Part shown: positions 31,581 through 40,585 of the stretch, in pieces
Numbering within the stretch: the stretch's first letter is position 1
How the letters are laid out: each line of letters opens with the position of its first letter
Assembly (NCBI GenBank): GCA_036375695.1
Contig: DASVBU010000042.1
Span: 1 to 64,000 of the forward strand
DNA from: ZC4RG35 sp036375695
Lineage (GTDB): Bacteria > Actinomycetota > Acidimicrobiia > Spongiisociales > ZC4RG35
DNA: 64,000 bases
Reading direction: 5' to 3'
Notes under the pieces: generated by a model
What the model saw: the letters and a program-made list of their open reading frames with translations, nothing else
Database searches by the model: none
What the model was told of the DNA's origin: nothing
Translations under genes and position numbers: made by a program

Positions 31581-33959
31581 TCAGCCCACCGGCACCCAGA
31601 CCAGCTTGAGGTCGCGGACCTCGATGTCCGTCTTCTCCAAAGGGATGCTCACCGTCTCGATCTGATCGGCCAACTCCATCTGCTCTCGGGTGAGCTCGGT
31701 GATCTCCTCGGCCAGCTCCGCCTCCAACTCGTCCAGTTCGCGCTCCTTGCCGCTCACCTTGGTCGCCTCGGCCTCCGCCCTCGCCTTCGCCTTCTGGGTT
31801 GCGGCCCGGCGTGAGGCCACCTGGCTGAGCGGGTTGGACCGCTTCCGGCCGCCGAGGAACGTCCCCAGCAGGTCGCCCACACCGGACAAGACCTCGCCCT
31901 GTCTCGATGCCGCCAGCTCCTGCTCGGCGGTGAGCATGCGCACGCGCGCCGCTTCCAACTGGTCCTGAACGCGTTCGATGCGGGCGGCGTACTTGTCCCG
32001 GAGCTTGGCCAGTGCGGTGTCCGCCGCTTCCTGAGCCACCTCCTTGCACCTGGCCACGAAGTCCTCCTCGGTCTCGCCGACACGGGAGTAGATCTTGAGC
32101 GCGGGGTTGCGGAACACCGTGAGGGCCCGGTTGGAGACGAGGTGGTCCTTGAGGGCCCCGTTGAGACCCTTCCAGAACGACGTTGCGGCGAGGTCGACGG
32201 CAGGGAGGCGGTAGGCGATGCTCGATGGTGGCTCGCTCTGGAAGTCGCGCTCGTCGTGGTCCACCGATCTGATCGAGGCGGGCTCGAGGGACCCCGAGAG
32301 GGGGAACACCACGGCCTCGTACTCCTCGCGATGCTCGACACCCGCCGCCGTGTCGTCGTAGAGCAGCCCGACCCGGGCCGCCACCGCCGCCTCGTGGACG
32401 GTGCCGCCGGTGATGGCGCCCACCTCGCCTGCCCAGGGCGCCGCCGGGTCGAGATAGGTCACCGGCACGCCGTCTGCGACGGGTGGGGCAACCGGCACCA
32501 GGTCCTCCTCGGCCATGGGGCCGCTCGGGGCATCCACTCCGGGTGGTGTGGAGTGGGCGGCCGCCGAGGCCGCGTCGGCGACGCTCTCCGCGGGGCCCGA
32601 CATCAGGTCGGAGATCTGGTCCCGGGTCATCGGCCCCGCGAGGTACGACATCGCCCAGCGGGTGCCGAACACCTGCGGTGCCCCGCCCTTGGCGGTGTGG
32701 AGCACGAACTGGCGCTTGGAGAGACCGGAGATGAGACGGCTCAACTCGGCGACGTCCGCCCCACCGGCCGCCGAGTCGAGACCCTCCAAGACGCGTTTCT
32801 TGTCGTTCTCCGTCTGCAGGCGACCGATCATCCATGTGCCCGCGTTGGCCATGGCCTTGTAGTCCAGGTCGACCGGGTTCTGGGTGCTCACCACCATCCC
32901 CACGCCGTGCGCCCGCGCCTGCTTGAGGATGGTCAGGATCGGCAGCTTCGACGGCGGGGCGGCCGTGGGCGGGGCGAACCCGTACATCTCGTCCATGTAG
33001 ATCAGAGCCCGGAGACGGCTGGTGCCGGGCTGGCTCCTGATCCATGTGACCATCTTGGAGAGGAGCAGGGTGACCAGGAACTGGCGCTCCTCGTCGCTGA
33101 GATGCGAGAGATAGACGACGGCGGCCTTCGTCGGGGTGCCCTCGAGCATCTCCGAGATGTCGAGAGGTGCGCCCGTCATCCACGCGTTGAACGATGGCGA
33201 TGCCAGGAGCCCGTTCAGCTTCAGGGCCAGCTTCATCCGGTCGTCCTTGGAGATGAACGTGTCGATGTCGAAGACCCCCAGCTTGCGCACCGGTGGGTCG
33301 GGGATCTGGCCGACGAGGGTGGCCAGGTCGAGGTCGGTGCCCTGGCGCCACATCTTCTCGACGATCGCGGAGAGGAGGATGTGCTCGGGGCCGGAGACGG
33401 GGTCGGACTCGATCCCGGCCAGGGTGAGGATGGAGGAAACCAGCGAGCGGATCTCGTCCTGGATCACCTCGGCGGCGTCGTCCCAGGAGAGTGCGGGCAC
33501 ACGCATCGAGCCCAGGACGTTGAGACCGACGCCGGCGGCCGATCCGGGTGTGTACACGGTGACCCGGGCCGTCTCCTCGATGCGCCGGAGGCGCTCGGAG
33601 TCGATGCCGTCGCCTTCGAGACCCTTGCGCCAGGTCTCCGCGGTCTCGGCGGCGAGGTCGGCGACGGTCTTCCCGGTCTCGTCGGCCTCGGCCGGGTCGA
33701 CCCAGGGCTCGAAGTCGGCCCCCTTCAGGTCCGGGAAGACGAGCGCCAGGTTTCCCATGTCCCCTTTGGGGTCGATGACGAGGCAGGGGATGCCGTTGAG
33801 GAGGGCCTCCTCGACGAGGCCGATCCCGAGACCGGTCTTCCCCGATCCGGTCATCCCGACGATGACGCCGTGGGTGGTGAGGTCGTCTCCGTCGTACACG
33901 AGCGGCTCGCCGCTCCCGACCTCCTTGCCGATGAAGAACTGGTGGGGTTCGAGGTTCAC
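31581..33959 (-). CDS. HerA-like P-loop ATPase with C-terminal coiled coil
   Basis: 792 residues. Walker A is GMTGSGKTGLG near residue 36; Walker B is ALIYMDEMYGF, followed by a sensor-type VVSTQNPVDLDYKAM and arginine-rich end of the ATPase domain near 440, resembling HerA/FtsK-type motors. About 620-790 is largely charged coiled coil. No NurA-like nuclease lies beside it, so a role in DNA processing is uncertain. The GTG start has TAGCTT (complement of 33966-33971) 6 nt upstream. Divergent from the ABC exporter. Confidence 0.83.
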   Translation of the reverse strand: MNLEPHQFFIGKEVGSGEPLVYDGDDLTTHGVIVGMTGSGKTGLGIGLVEEALLNGIPCLVIDPKGDMGNLALVFPDLKGADFEPWVDPAEADETGKTVADLAAETAETWRKGLEGDGIDSERLRRIEETARVTVYTPGSAAGVGLNVLGSMRVPALSWDDAAEVIQDEIRSLVSSILTLAGIESDPVSGPEHILLSAIVEKMWRQGTDLDLATLVGQIPDPPVRKLGVFDIDTFISKDDRMKLALKLNGLLASPSFNAWMTGAPLDISEMLEGTPTKAAVVYLSHLSDEERQFLVTLLLSKMVTWIRSQPGTSRLRALIYMDEMYGFAPPTAAPPSKLPILTILKQARAHGVGMVVSTQNPVDLDYKAMANAGTWMIGRLQTENDKKRVLEGLDSAAGGADVAELSRLISGLSKRQFVLHTAKGGAPQVFGTRWAMSYLAGPMTRDQISDLMSGPAESVADAASAAAHSTPPGVDAPSGPMAEEDLVPVAPPVADGVPVTYLDPAAPWAGEVGAITGGTVHEAAVAARVGLLYDDTAAGVEHREEYEAVVFPLSGSLEPASIRSVDHDERDFQSEPPSSIAYRLPAVDLAATSFWKGLNGALKDHLVSNRALTVFRNPALKIYSRVGETEEDFVARCKEVAQEAADTALAKLRDKYAARIERVQDQLEAARVRMLTAEQELAASRQGEVLSGVGDLLGTFLGGRKRSNPLSQVASRRAATQKAKARAEAEATKVSGKERELDELEAELAEEITELTREQMELADQIETVSIPLEKTDIEVRDLKLVWVPVG

Positions 33960-34119
33960 GGGGCCAAGCTACTAGCACCCGTGCCCAGGCATGAAGGTGC
34001 CGCCGGCGCGGGTAATTGGGTGAGGTTCGGGACGGGTCGCCCGTATCATCGGCTCGTTGTCGGGTCCAGCCCCGCCCCGGCGCCCAGGAACAATCCGAAG
34101 AGGAAGACCTTCTCCGATC

Positions 34120-35913
34120 GTGTCCGAAACCAACCAGATGAGCCCGTGGAGTGTGCTGCGCCAAGGCGTGCGTCTCATCGTGCGCCTCATCCGCATGCAC
34201 CCGGCGTCCTTCTTCATCGGGGTCACCGGATCGTCCATGTACGCCTCGGCGATCATCGCCTCTTCCTTCGTCGTGGGATGGGTCACCGACAACCTGATCA
34301 TCCCCACCCTCGACCGTGGTGAGCCTCCCGAGCTGCTCCGTGCCGCGGTGCTCATCGTCGTGGGTGTGGCGATGTTCAAGGCCGTCGGCATCGTGATCCG
34401 TCGCACCGCAGCCGGCTGGCTCCAGTTCTCGGTTCGCCGCGACCTCCGCAACATGCTCCTCGATCACCAGCTCCGTCTCCGGATGTCCTGGTTCGACCGT
34501 CATGCCGTGGGTGACCTGCTCGCCGTGGCCGACTCCGACACCGATCAGGGCACGTCGGTGCTCAGCCCCTTGCCGTTCTTCACCGGTGTCTCGCTCCTGT
34601 TGTTCGGCACGGTGACCCTGATCCTGGCTCGTGACCTCTGGCTCGGGATCGGGACCCTGGCCGGATTGGCCGTCGTGATCGCCATCGACATCAAGGGGAG
34701 CTGGATCACCTACGGGCAGTGGGAGAGCGTCCAGGTGGTGCGGGGACAGGTCTCCTCCATCGCCCACGAGAGCTTCGACGGTGCCCTCACCATCAAGTCG
34801 CTGGGCAAGGAGGACCTGGTCGCCGATCGCTTCGCCCAGGTCAGCGATCATCTCCGCGACAAGCTGATCGAGGTCCTCTCGACCTGGACCCACTACCAGG
34901 TCGTGCTCCGGGCCTTGCCGCAGCTGATCACCCTGGCGCTGATCGTGGTCGGCGCGTACCGGATCAGCGCCGGTGAGATCACGCCCGGTGACGTGGTGAT
35001 GGTCGTCTACCTCCTCGCCCTCCTCGCCTTCCCCGTCCAGCTGATCGGCTTCGTGCTCTGGGACATGGCCGGGAGCCTCGCCGGCTGGCAGCGGGTGCAG
35101 GAGGTCTTCGACGCCCGCGACTTCATGGACTACGGCGAGATCAGCGCCCAGCCCGACGACGGTGCGGCGCCGATCGCCGCGGCCCAGGTCGCCTTCGGCT
35201 ACGAGGAGAGCCCGGTTCTGGACGACGTCCGGTTCGACATCGAAGCAGGGAAGACGCTGGCGATCGTCGGCCCGACTGCGTCGGGAAAGTCCACGCTCGC
35301 CCTGCTCATGGCGCGCCTCTGGGACCCCCGGACCGGCCGGATCACGCTCGACGGCCGGGATCTCCGCGCCTTCGCCCGCTCCGAGTTGCCCCGTGAGATC
35401 GCCTACGTCTCGCAGGAGGCCTTCCTGTTCGACGCCACCGTGCGGGAGAACATCACTCTCGGCGACGACTACCCCGACGAAGAGGTCTGGGAGGCCGCCA
35501 AGCTCGCCGGTGCCAGGGAGTTCATCCTCGAGCTTCCCGAGGGTCTCGACACGCGGCTCGGCGAGCGGGGGACGAACCTTTCCGGCGGCCAGCGTCAGCG
35601 CATAGCCCTCGCTCGAGCGCTGATCCGCAAGCCCCGACTGCTCATCCTCGACGACGCCACCTCCGCGGTCGACCCGTCGGTGGAGGCGGAGATCCTGCGC
35701 TCGCTGAAGTCCGCGGAGCTCCCGTCGACGATCGTGGTCATCGCCTACAGGCCCTCCTCGATCCGCCTCGCCGACGAGGTGCTCTACCTCGACGAGCGTC
35801 GGGTCCTCGGCCACGGCACCCACGAGGACCTGATCCGGAGGGTGCCCGGCTACGTCCGCCTGGTCCAGGCATACGAGGAGGAGGCGCTGCGGGCGAGGCA
35901 GGAGGCGTCGTGA
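34120..35913 (+). CDS. ABC exporter half-transporter A (degenerate ATP site)
   Basis: 597 residues: six transmembrane helices (about 15-310), then the nucleotide-binding domain. Walker A IVGPTASGKSTLAL and signature NLSGGQRQRIALARAL are intact, but Walker B is LLILDDATSA (Asp in place of the catalytic Glu) and the switch His is Tyr (VVIAYRPSS). This is the pattern of the non-catalytic partner in heterodimeric exporters. GTG 34120 is chosen; TTG 34057, 7 nt after a TATCAT box, and ATG 34138 are alternatives. Overlaps the partner gene by 4 nt. Confidence 0.9.
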   Translation: MSETNQMSPWSVLRQGVRLIVRLIRMHPASFFIGVTGSSMYASAIIASSFVVGWVTDNLIIPTLDRGEPPELLRAAVLIVVGVAMFKAVGIVIRRTAAGWLQFSVRRDLRNMLLDHQLRLRMSWFDRHAVGDLLAVADSDTDQGTSVLSPLPFFTGVSLLLFGTVTLILARDLWLGIGTLAGLAVVIAIDIKGSWITYGQWESVQVVRGQVSSIAHESFDGALTIKSLGKEDLVADRFAQVSDHLRDKLIEVLSTWTHYQVVLRALPQLITLALIVVGAYRISAGEITPGDVVMVVYLLALLAFPVQLIGFVLWDMAGSLAGWQRVQEVFDARDFMDYGEISAQPDDGAAPIAAAQVAFGYEESPVLDDVRFDIEAGKTLAIVGPTASGKSTLALLMARLWDPRTGRITLDGRDLRAFARSELPREIAYVSQEAFLFDATVRENITLGDDYPDEEVWEAAKLAGAREFILELPEGLDTRLGERGTNLSGGQRQRIALARALIRKPRLLILDDATSAVDPSVEAEILRSLKSAELPSTIVVIAYRPSSIRLADEVLYLDERRVLGHGTHEDLIRRVPGYVRLVQAYEEEALRARQEAS

Positions 35914-37673
35914 GCGAGCAGTACACGACCACCGCGGTCATCCGCCGCGCCATCACCGAGGCGCCCGCACTCGGTGAGGGCCTCACCCTGACGCTGGTCC
36001 TGGCGATGATCGGGCAGGCCGTCACGGTGGTCACACCGGTGGCGCTCCAGCAGATCGTCGATGGCGACCTGCTCGCACCGGGCGGCATCGACATGGCGTC
36101 CGTGGCGATCAAGGCGGCCATCGCCTTCATGGCGCTCGTGGTCGGTGTCGTCGTGGGCCGCGCCGCCCAGCTGCGGCTGGTCAGGGCCTCGTCGATCGGT
36201 CTCTCCGACCTGCGAGCCCACACCTTCCGCCACATCCTGAGGCAGTCGGTCCTCCACGTCCAGGCCGAGCGCCGCGGGAGCCTCGTCGCCCGTGTCACCT
36301 CCGACATCACCACCATCCAGGAGTTCATGGAGTGGGGTGGGGTCGGACTCCTCATCGCCGCCAGCCAGGTGCTCCTGGCCACCACCGCCATGCTCTTCTA
36401 CCAATGGCGGCTGGCCCTGATCGCCCTGGCCGGGGTGATCCTCTACCTGCTGATGCTGCGCTGGTTCCAGAAGATCCTCACCCGGAAGTACGACCAGGTA
36501 CGCAGCGAGGTGGGCTCATCGATGGCGGTGCTCAGCGAGGCGATCACGGCCATCCCGGTGATCCGCGCCTATGGGACCGAGGAGCGAACGAAGGCACGAG
36601 TGGCGGACGCCCTGCAACGCCGCTTCCGGGCCGAGTTCACCACCGCCCGGTTCGGGAATGCTCTCTTCTCCACCGCGGAGGTCTTCGCCGGCACCCTCAC
36701 CGCCGTGATCATCGCCGCCGGCATCGCGCTGGGGACCACCCAGGGCATGTCGGCCGGCGCCCTGATCGCCTTCCTCTTCCTGGTCAATCTGCTCATCGAG
36801 CCGCTCCAGGTCGTGGTGGAGACGCTGGACTTCGCCCAGGCGGCGGCGTCCGGTCTGCGTCGCATCATGACCGTCCTCGACGGTGAGATCGAGATTCAGG
36901 AGCCCGACGATCCGCAGCCCCTGCCCCCGGGCGGTCTGAGCGCTCGGTTCGAGTCGGTCAGCTACTCCTACCCCGACGGACCGGAGGCCCTCACCGACGT
37001 CACCGTCGAGATCCCGGTCGGTGCCAGGGTCGCCGTGGTCGGTGAGACCGGCTCGGGGAAGACGACCTTCGCCAAGCTCCTGGTGCGCCTGATCGATCCC
37101 ACCAGGGGCAGGGTCTACCTGGGTGACGTGCCGGCGGAGAGGATACGTCTCGCCGAGCTCAGGACCCGAGTCGGCTTCGTGCCCCAGGAGGGCTTCCTGT
37201 TCGACGACACCATCGCCAACAACGTGCGGTACGGGCGGCCCGAGGCCGACGATGCCGAGATCTACGCCGCCTTCCACGAGCTCGGGCTCGGTGACTGGGT
37301 GGACGGCCTGCCCGAGGGCCTCGCCACGCGGGCGGGCGAGCGCGGGAGCAATCTCTCGGCAGGTGAGCGGCAGCTGGTCGCCCTGGCGCGGGCCTGGATC
37401 GCCTCGCCCGACCTCCTCGTCCTCGACGAGGCGACCTCCGCGGTCGACCCCGCCCTGGACGTCGCCCTGCGCGCCGCCATCAATCGGCTCACGGAGCACC
37501 GCACGTCGGTGACCATCGCCCACAGGCTGGCCACGGCCGAGGCGGCGGACGAGGTGCTGGTCTTCGACCGGGGACGCCTGGTGGAGCGGGGCAAGCACCG
37601 TGATCTGGTCACCGCCGGCGGCGTGTACGCCGAGCTGTACGCCGACTGGGCCGCGGGCACCAAGACCGTCTAG
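35910..37673 (+). CDS. ABC exporter half-transporter B (catalytic partner)
   Basis: 587 residues: six transmembrane helices then an ATP-binding domain with Walker A VVGETGSGKTTFAK, Walker B LLVLDEATSA with the catalytic Glu, and switch His in TIAHRL. Its signature is NLSAGERQ, deviating from LSGGQ. In the dimer the altered signature faces the degenerate Walker B of half A, giving one active and one inactive site, as in TM287/288. Substrate unknown; lipid or drug export is likely from the family. GTGA overlap with half A. Confidence 0.92.
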   Translation: MSEQYTTTAVIRRAITEAPALGEGLTLTLVLAMIGQAVTVVTPVALQQIVDGDLLAPGGIDMASVAIKAAIAFMALVVGVVVGRAAQLRLVRASSIGLSDLRAHTFRHILRQSVLHVQAERRGSLVARVTSDITTIQEFMEWGGVGLLIAASQVLLATTAMLFYQWRLALIALAGVILYLLMLRWFQKILTRKYDQVRSEVGSSMAVLSEAITAIPVIRAYGTEERTKARVADALQRRFRAEFTTARFGNALFSTAEVFAGTLTAVIIAAGIALGTTQGMSAGALIAFLFLVNLLIEPLQVVVETLDFAQAAASGLRRIMTVLDGEIEIQEPDDPQPLPPGGLSARFESVSYSYPDGPEALTDVTVEIPVGARVAVVGETGSGKTTFAKLLVRLIDPTRGRVYLGDVPAERIRLAELRTRVGFVPQEGFLFDDTIANNVRYGRPEADDAEIYAAFHELGLGDWVDGLPEGLATRAGERGSNLSAGERQLVALARAWIASPDLLVLDEATSAVDPALDVALRAAINRLTEHRTSVTIAHRLATAEAADEVLVFDRGRLVERGKHRDLVTAGGVYAELYADWAAGTKTV

Positions 37674-37677
37674 GGCA

Positions 37678-38106
37678 TCAGCCGTTGAGCAGCTCCTCAT
37701 AGGGAGCTTCCCGGATGAGCCGGCGATCGTTCTCGTAGTCGACCTCGAGCGCAGCCTGCTCGGGCGTCACCCAGCGCACTTCGTCGATCTCGTCGTCGGG
37801 CTCGAGTTCGGCGCTGTCCGGCATGGGCCGCATGGCGAACCAGGCGACGCTCTTCGGGCCGTGCGGCGTCCAGTGCATGGTCTCGGGGAGGGTGGCGACG
37901 ATCCGGCAGCGATACCCGGTCTCCTCGAAGACCTCGCGCAGGGCGGCGTCCACATCGCTCTCGCCGGGATCCACCTTGCCCTTGGGAAGTGTCCAGTCGT
38001 CGTAGCGGGGCCTGTGGACGATCAGCACCTCGACCCGTCCCCCTGGGGTGACCCGGAAGACCAGGCCACCTGCAGCCCTGACGGTGTTGCTACTTCGAGG
38101 TCTCAG
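37678..38106 (-). CDS. Nudix hydrolase, MutT1-like, unusual start
   Basis: 142 residues if CTG 38106 is used. VLIVHRPRYDDWTLPKGKVD and the Nudix box (GESDVDAALREVFEETGY) match the N-terminal domain of mycobacterial MutT1 (diadenosine/8-oxo-nucleotide hydrolase). The only standard start in frame is GTG 38028, which would drop the strand VRAAGGLVFRV conserved in the family. Upstream no ATG, GTG or TTG is in frame; CTG 38106 has GGAG 7 nt before it. Either a non-standard start or a mutated one. The lone C-terminal phosphatase domain of MutT1 is absent. Confidence 0.75.
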   Translation of the reverse strand: MRPRSSNTVRAAGGLVFRVTPGGRVEVLIVHRPRYDDWTLPKGKVDPGESDVDAALREVFEETGYRCRIVATLPETMHWTPHGPKSVAWFAMRPMPDSAELEPDDEIDEVRWVTPEQAALEVDYENDRRLIREAPYEELLNG

Positions 38107-38119
38107 GGTCGCGCTCCGG

Positions 38120-38338
38120 CTAGGAGCTGCGCACCGCGCGGCGGAAGAAGCCGGTCGGTGACGGCGCGCCCATCTCGTAGGCTCCGCTGAGGTCGATGCT
38201 CACGGCGTGGCAAACCTCGCAGACTCGTCTGGAGATGCCGCCGCCGATCTCCTGGGTGGGTCCGTAGGAGTGGAGGCCCTTCCGACAGTTCGGCTTGCCG
38301 TCCCGACGCCTCTCCCGTCTGGGCCGTACGTGGCTCAC
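38120..38338 (-). CDS. Small Cys-containing protein (72 aa)
   Basis: Basic N-terminus (MSHVRPRRERRRDGKPNCRK), then RRVCEVCHAVSIDLSG and ending FFRRAVRSS. Cys18 and the CEVCH cluster could bind a metal. Ends 13 nt before the possible CTG start of the Nudix gene, so they may be co-transcribed. Function unknown. Confidence 0.5.
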   Translation of the reverse strand: MSHVRPRRERRRDGKPNCRKGLHSYGPTQEIGGGISRRVCEVCHAVSIDLSGAYEMGAPSPTGFFRRAVRSS

Positions 38339-38379
38339 GGCATATCAGGCTACGGCCGGCCCCCTTGCCGACAAAGCAT

Positions 38380-40443
38380 CTACGCATCGAGCACCTGTCG
38401 GATGCCGGCGGCGACCCGGTCGACGTCGACGAGGGCGTGCTTCTCGATGGCGAACTGCGGCCAGGGGACGTCGAACCCGGTGACCCGCACGATCGGTGCC
38501 TGCAGGTCGTAGAGCGCCTCCTCGGCCACCACCGCCGCCACCTCTGCGGCGACACCGGCCGTACCCTGCGGCTCCTGAACGAGGAGCAGGCGCCCGGTCT
38601 TGACCACCGAGGCGAGGACGGTCTCCCGGTCCCAGGGGAACAGGGTGCGGAGATCGATGACGTCGGCGGATACCCCCTCCCGCTCCACGGCCTGCAGGGC
38701 CACCGGGACCATGCCCCCGTAGGTGACCACCGTGAGATCGGAGCCTTCTTTCCGCAGCCGCGCCCGCCCGATCGGGAGGGTGTAGCTCTCCACCGGCACC
38801 GGCTCCCGGCCGGCCCGATAGAGGACCTTGGGCTCCAGGAAGATGACGGGGTCCTCCCCTCGAAGGGCCGCGGCCAGGAGGCCCTTGGCGTCCGTGGGCG
38901 TCGAGGGACAGATGACGACCAGCCCGGGGGCATGGACGAAGTAGGCCTCAGGGGAGTCGCAGTGGTGCTCGTGGGCGCCGATCCCGGCCCCGTTGGGCAT
39001 GCGCACGACCACGGGGACCGTGGCGTGTCCGCGAGTGCGGTACCGGTAGCGGCCGAGATGACTCACGATCTGGTCGAACGCGGGGTAGACGAAGCCCTCG
39101 AACTGGATCTCGGCGATGGGTCGTGCACCGGCCAGCGCCATTCCGACGGCCGTCCCCACGATCCCGGACTCGTTGAGTGGCGTGTCGATGACACGATCCG
39201 GTCCGAACTTGGCGAGCAGTCCCTCCGTGATCCGGAAGACGCCCCCGGCCTGCCCCACGTCCTCACCGAGGAGGATCGTCGACGGGTCCGACTCCATGGC
39301 CTGGTGGAGGGCGTCGTTGATCGCCTCCGCCATGTTCATCTGCTCCGTTGGCCCCTCCGGGAGCTCGTCCCGACCCACGACCCAGACCTCGTCGGGCGAG
39401 AACACCGTCTCGGGCTCTCCATGCGCACGTTGCATCTCGTGCAACTGCTCCACGACGTGCCGGGGGATCCGGTGGAATCCGTGTCTGACGGCGTCGTCGC
39501 GTTCGGGAAGCGGACGGGCCTCGATCTCGGCGATGGCCGAGTTCACCGCGTCGGTGACCTCCATGGCCACCTTCTCGGCCTCGCGGTCGTCGAGGAGGCC
39601 CTGGTTCTCGAGGAACCTACGCATGCGGTCGATGGGGTCCTTCTTCCGCCACTCGGCGACCTCTTCGTCCGAGCGATACAGGGTCGGATCGTCTGCGGTC
39701 GCATGCGGGCCATAGCGATACGTCATGGCCTCGATCAGCGTCGGTCCATCGCCGCGGCGGGCACGCTCCACCGCGTCCCGGGTGGCCACGTATACGGCCA
39801 CAGGGTCCATGCCGTCGACGCGGACGCCGGGAAAGCCGTAGGCATCGGCCTTCTGGGCGATCGTCGCCGAGGCCGTCTGCTTGTGGTACGGGACCGAGAT
39901 GGCGTAGAGGTTGTTGGCGCAGAGGAAGACCGTGGGTGTCTTCCACACCCCGGCGAAATTCATCCCGGAGTGGAAGTCGACCTCCGAGGTGGCACCGTCA
40001 CCGAAGTAGACGACCGTGACCGTGTCGTCACCGGTCAGCCGCCGGTAGTAGGCGTATCCGACCGCGTGGGGGAGTTGGCTGGCGATCGGGACCGTGACGA
40101 TGCCCGTCTTGTACTTCTCCACGTCCCAACCCGAGTTGGGAAGGCCCTTCCAGTAGGCGAGGAGCACGTCTATCGGGAGGCCATGGGTGATCTGGACGCC
40201 ATGCTCCCGGTACGACGGGAAGATGAAGTCGTCGGTTCGGAGGGCCATCGCCGAGCCGATCTGGACGGCCTCGTGGCCCTCGAGGATGGCGTAGGTCCCG
40301 ATCCGGCCCTGTCGCTGCAGGGCGAGCATTCGCCGGTCAAGTTCCCGGGCCAGGACCATGTTCCGGTACATGGCCTGGTAGATCCCGGGCTCCAGTCCCG
40401 GGTCGTCTCCCACGAGGTTGCCCTGCGGGTCGATGATCTGCAT
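38380..40443 (-). CDS. 2-oxoacid dehydrogenase E1, alpha and beta fused in one chain
   Basis: 687 residues. N-terminal half (about 1-330) is E1 alpha with the thiamine-diphosphate motif GDGATSEVDFHSG ending CANNLYAIS. C-terminal half (about 350-687) is E1 beta (NMAEAINDALHQAMESDP, LLGEDVGQAGGVFRITEGL, MPNGAGIGAHEHHCDSPEAY). The enzyme decarboxylates pyruvate or a branched-chain 2-oxoacid and loads lipoyl-E2. No E2 or E3 gene is near, so they lie elsewhere. ATG 40443 gives the usual short lead before GIYQAMYRNMVLAR. Divergent from hisC. Confidence 0.9.
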   Translation of the reverse strand: MQIIDPQGNLVGDDPGLEPGIYQAMYRNMVLARELDRRMLALQRQGRIGTYAILEGHEAVQIGSAMALRTDDFIFPSYREHGVQITHGLPIDVLLAYWKGLPNSGWDVEKYKTGIVTVPIASQLPHAVGYAYYRRLTGDDTVTVVYFGDGATSEVDFHSGMNFAGVWKTPTVFLCANNLYAISVPYHKQTASATIAQKADAYGFPGVRVDGMDPVAVYVATRDAVERARRGDGPTLIEAMTYRYGPHATADDPTLYRSDEEVAEWRKKDPIDRMRRFLENQGLLDDREAEKVAMEVTDAVNSAIAEIEARPLPERDDAVRHGFHRIPRHVVEQLHEMQRAHGEPETVFSPDEVWVVGRDELPEGPTEQMNMAEAINDALHQAMESDPSTILLGEDVGQAGGVFRITEGLLAKFGPDRVIDTPLNESGIVGTAVGMALAGARPIAEIQFEGFVYPAFDQIVSHLGRYRYRTRGHATVPVVVRMPNGAGIGAHEHHCDSPEAYFVHAPGLVVICPSTPTDAKGLLAAALRGEDPVIFLEPKVLYRAGREPVPVESYTLPIGRARLRKEGSDLTVVTYGGMVPVALQAVEREGVSADVIDLRTLFPWDRETVLASVVKTGRLLLVQEPQGTAGVAAEVAAVVAEEALYDLQAPIVRVTGFDVPWPQFAIEKHALVDVDRVAAGIRQVLDA

Positions 40444-40585
40444 GGCTTGGAAGATGCCTACGAGAGTACCGCCCTCGGCGCGACTCGGTCTAGTCCGGGC
40501 CGACCCGTACCCGTAGCCCGTACTCCGACATCGAACCTCTGGTGACATCGACGAGGTACCTCACGTAGCTGTTACCTTCGCGCCC

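Noticed and set aside
31543..35823. A very long open frame on the minus strand spanning the HerA-like and ABC exporter genes
   Set aside because: It is antisense or out of frame to well-supported genes, has low-complexity Arg/Gly/Pro-rich composition and no recognisable domain; GC-rich codon bias leaves such shadow frames open.
34120..35913. Broken ABC transporter gene (missing catalytic Glu and His)
   Set aside because: The changes fit the complementary pattern of heterodimeric exporters, the frame is intact and it is coupled to a canonical partner.
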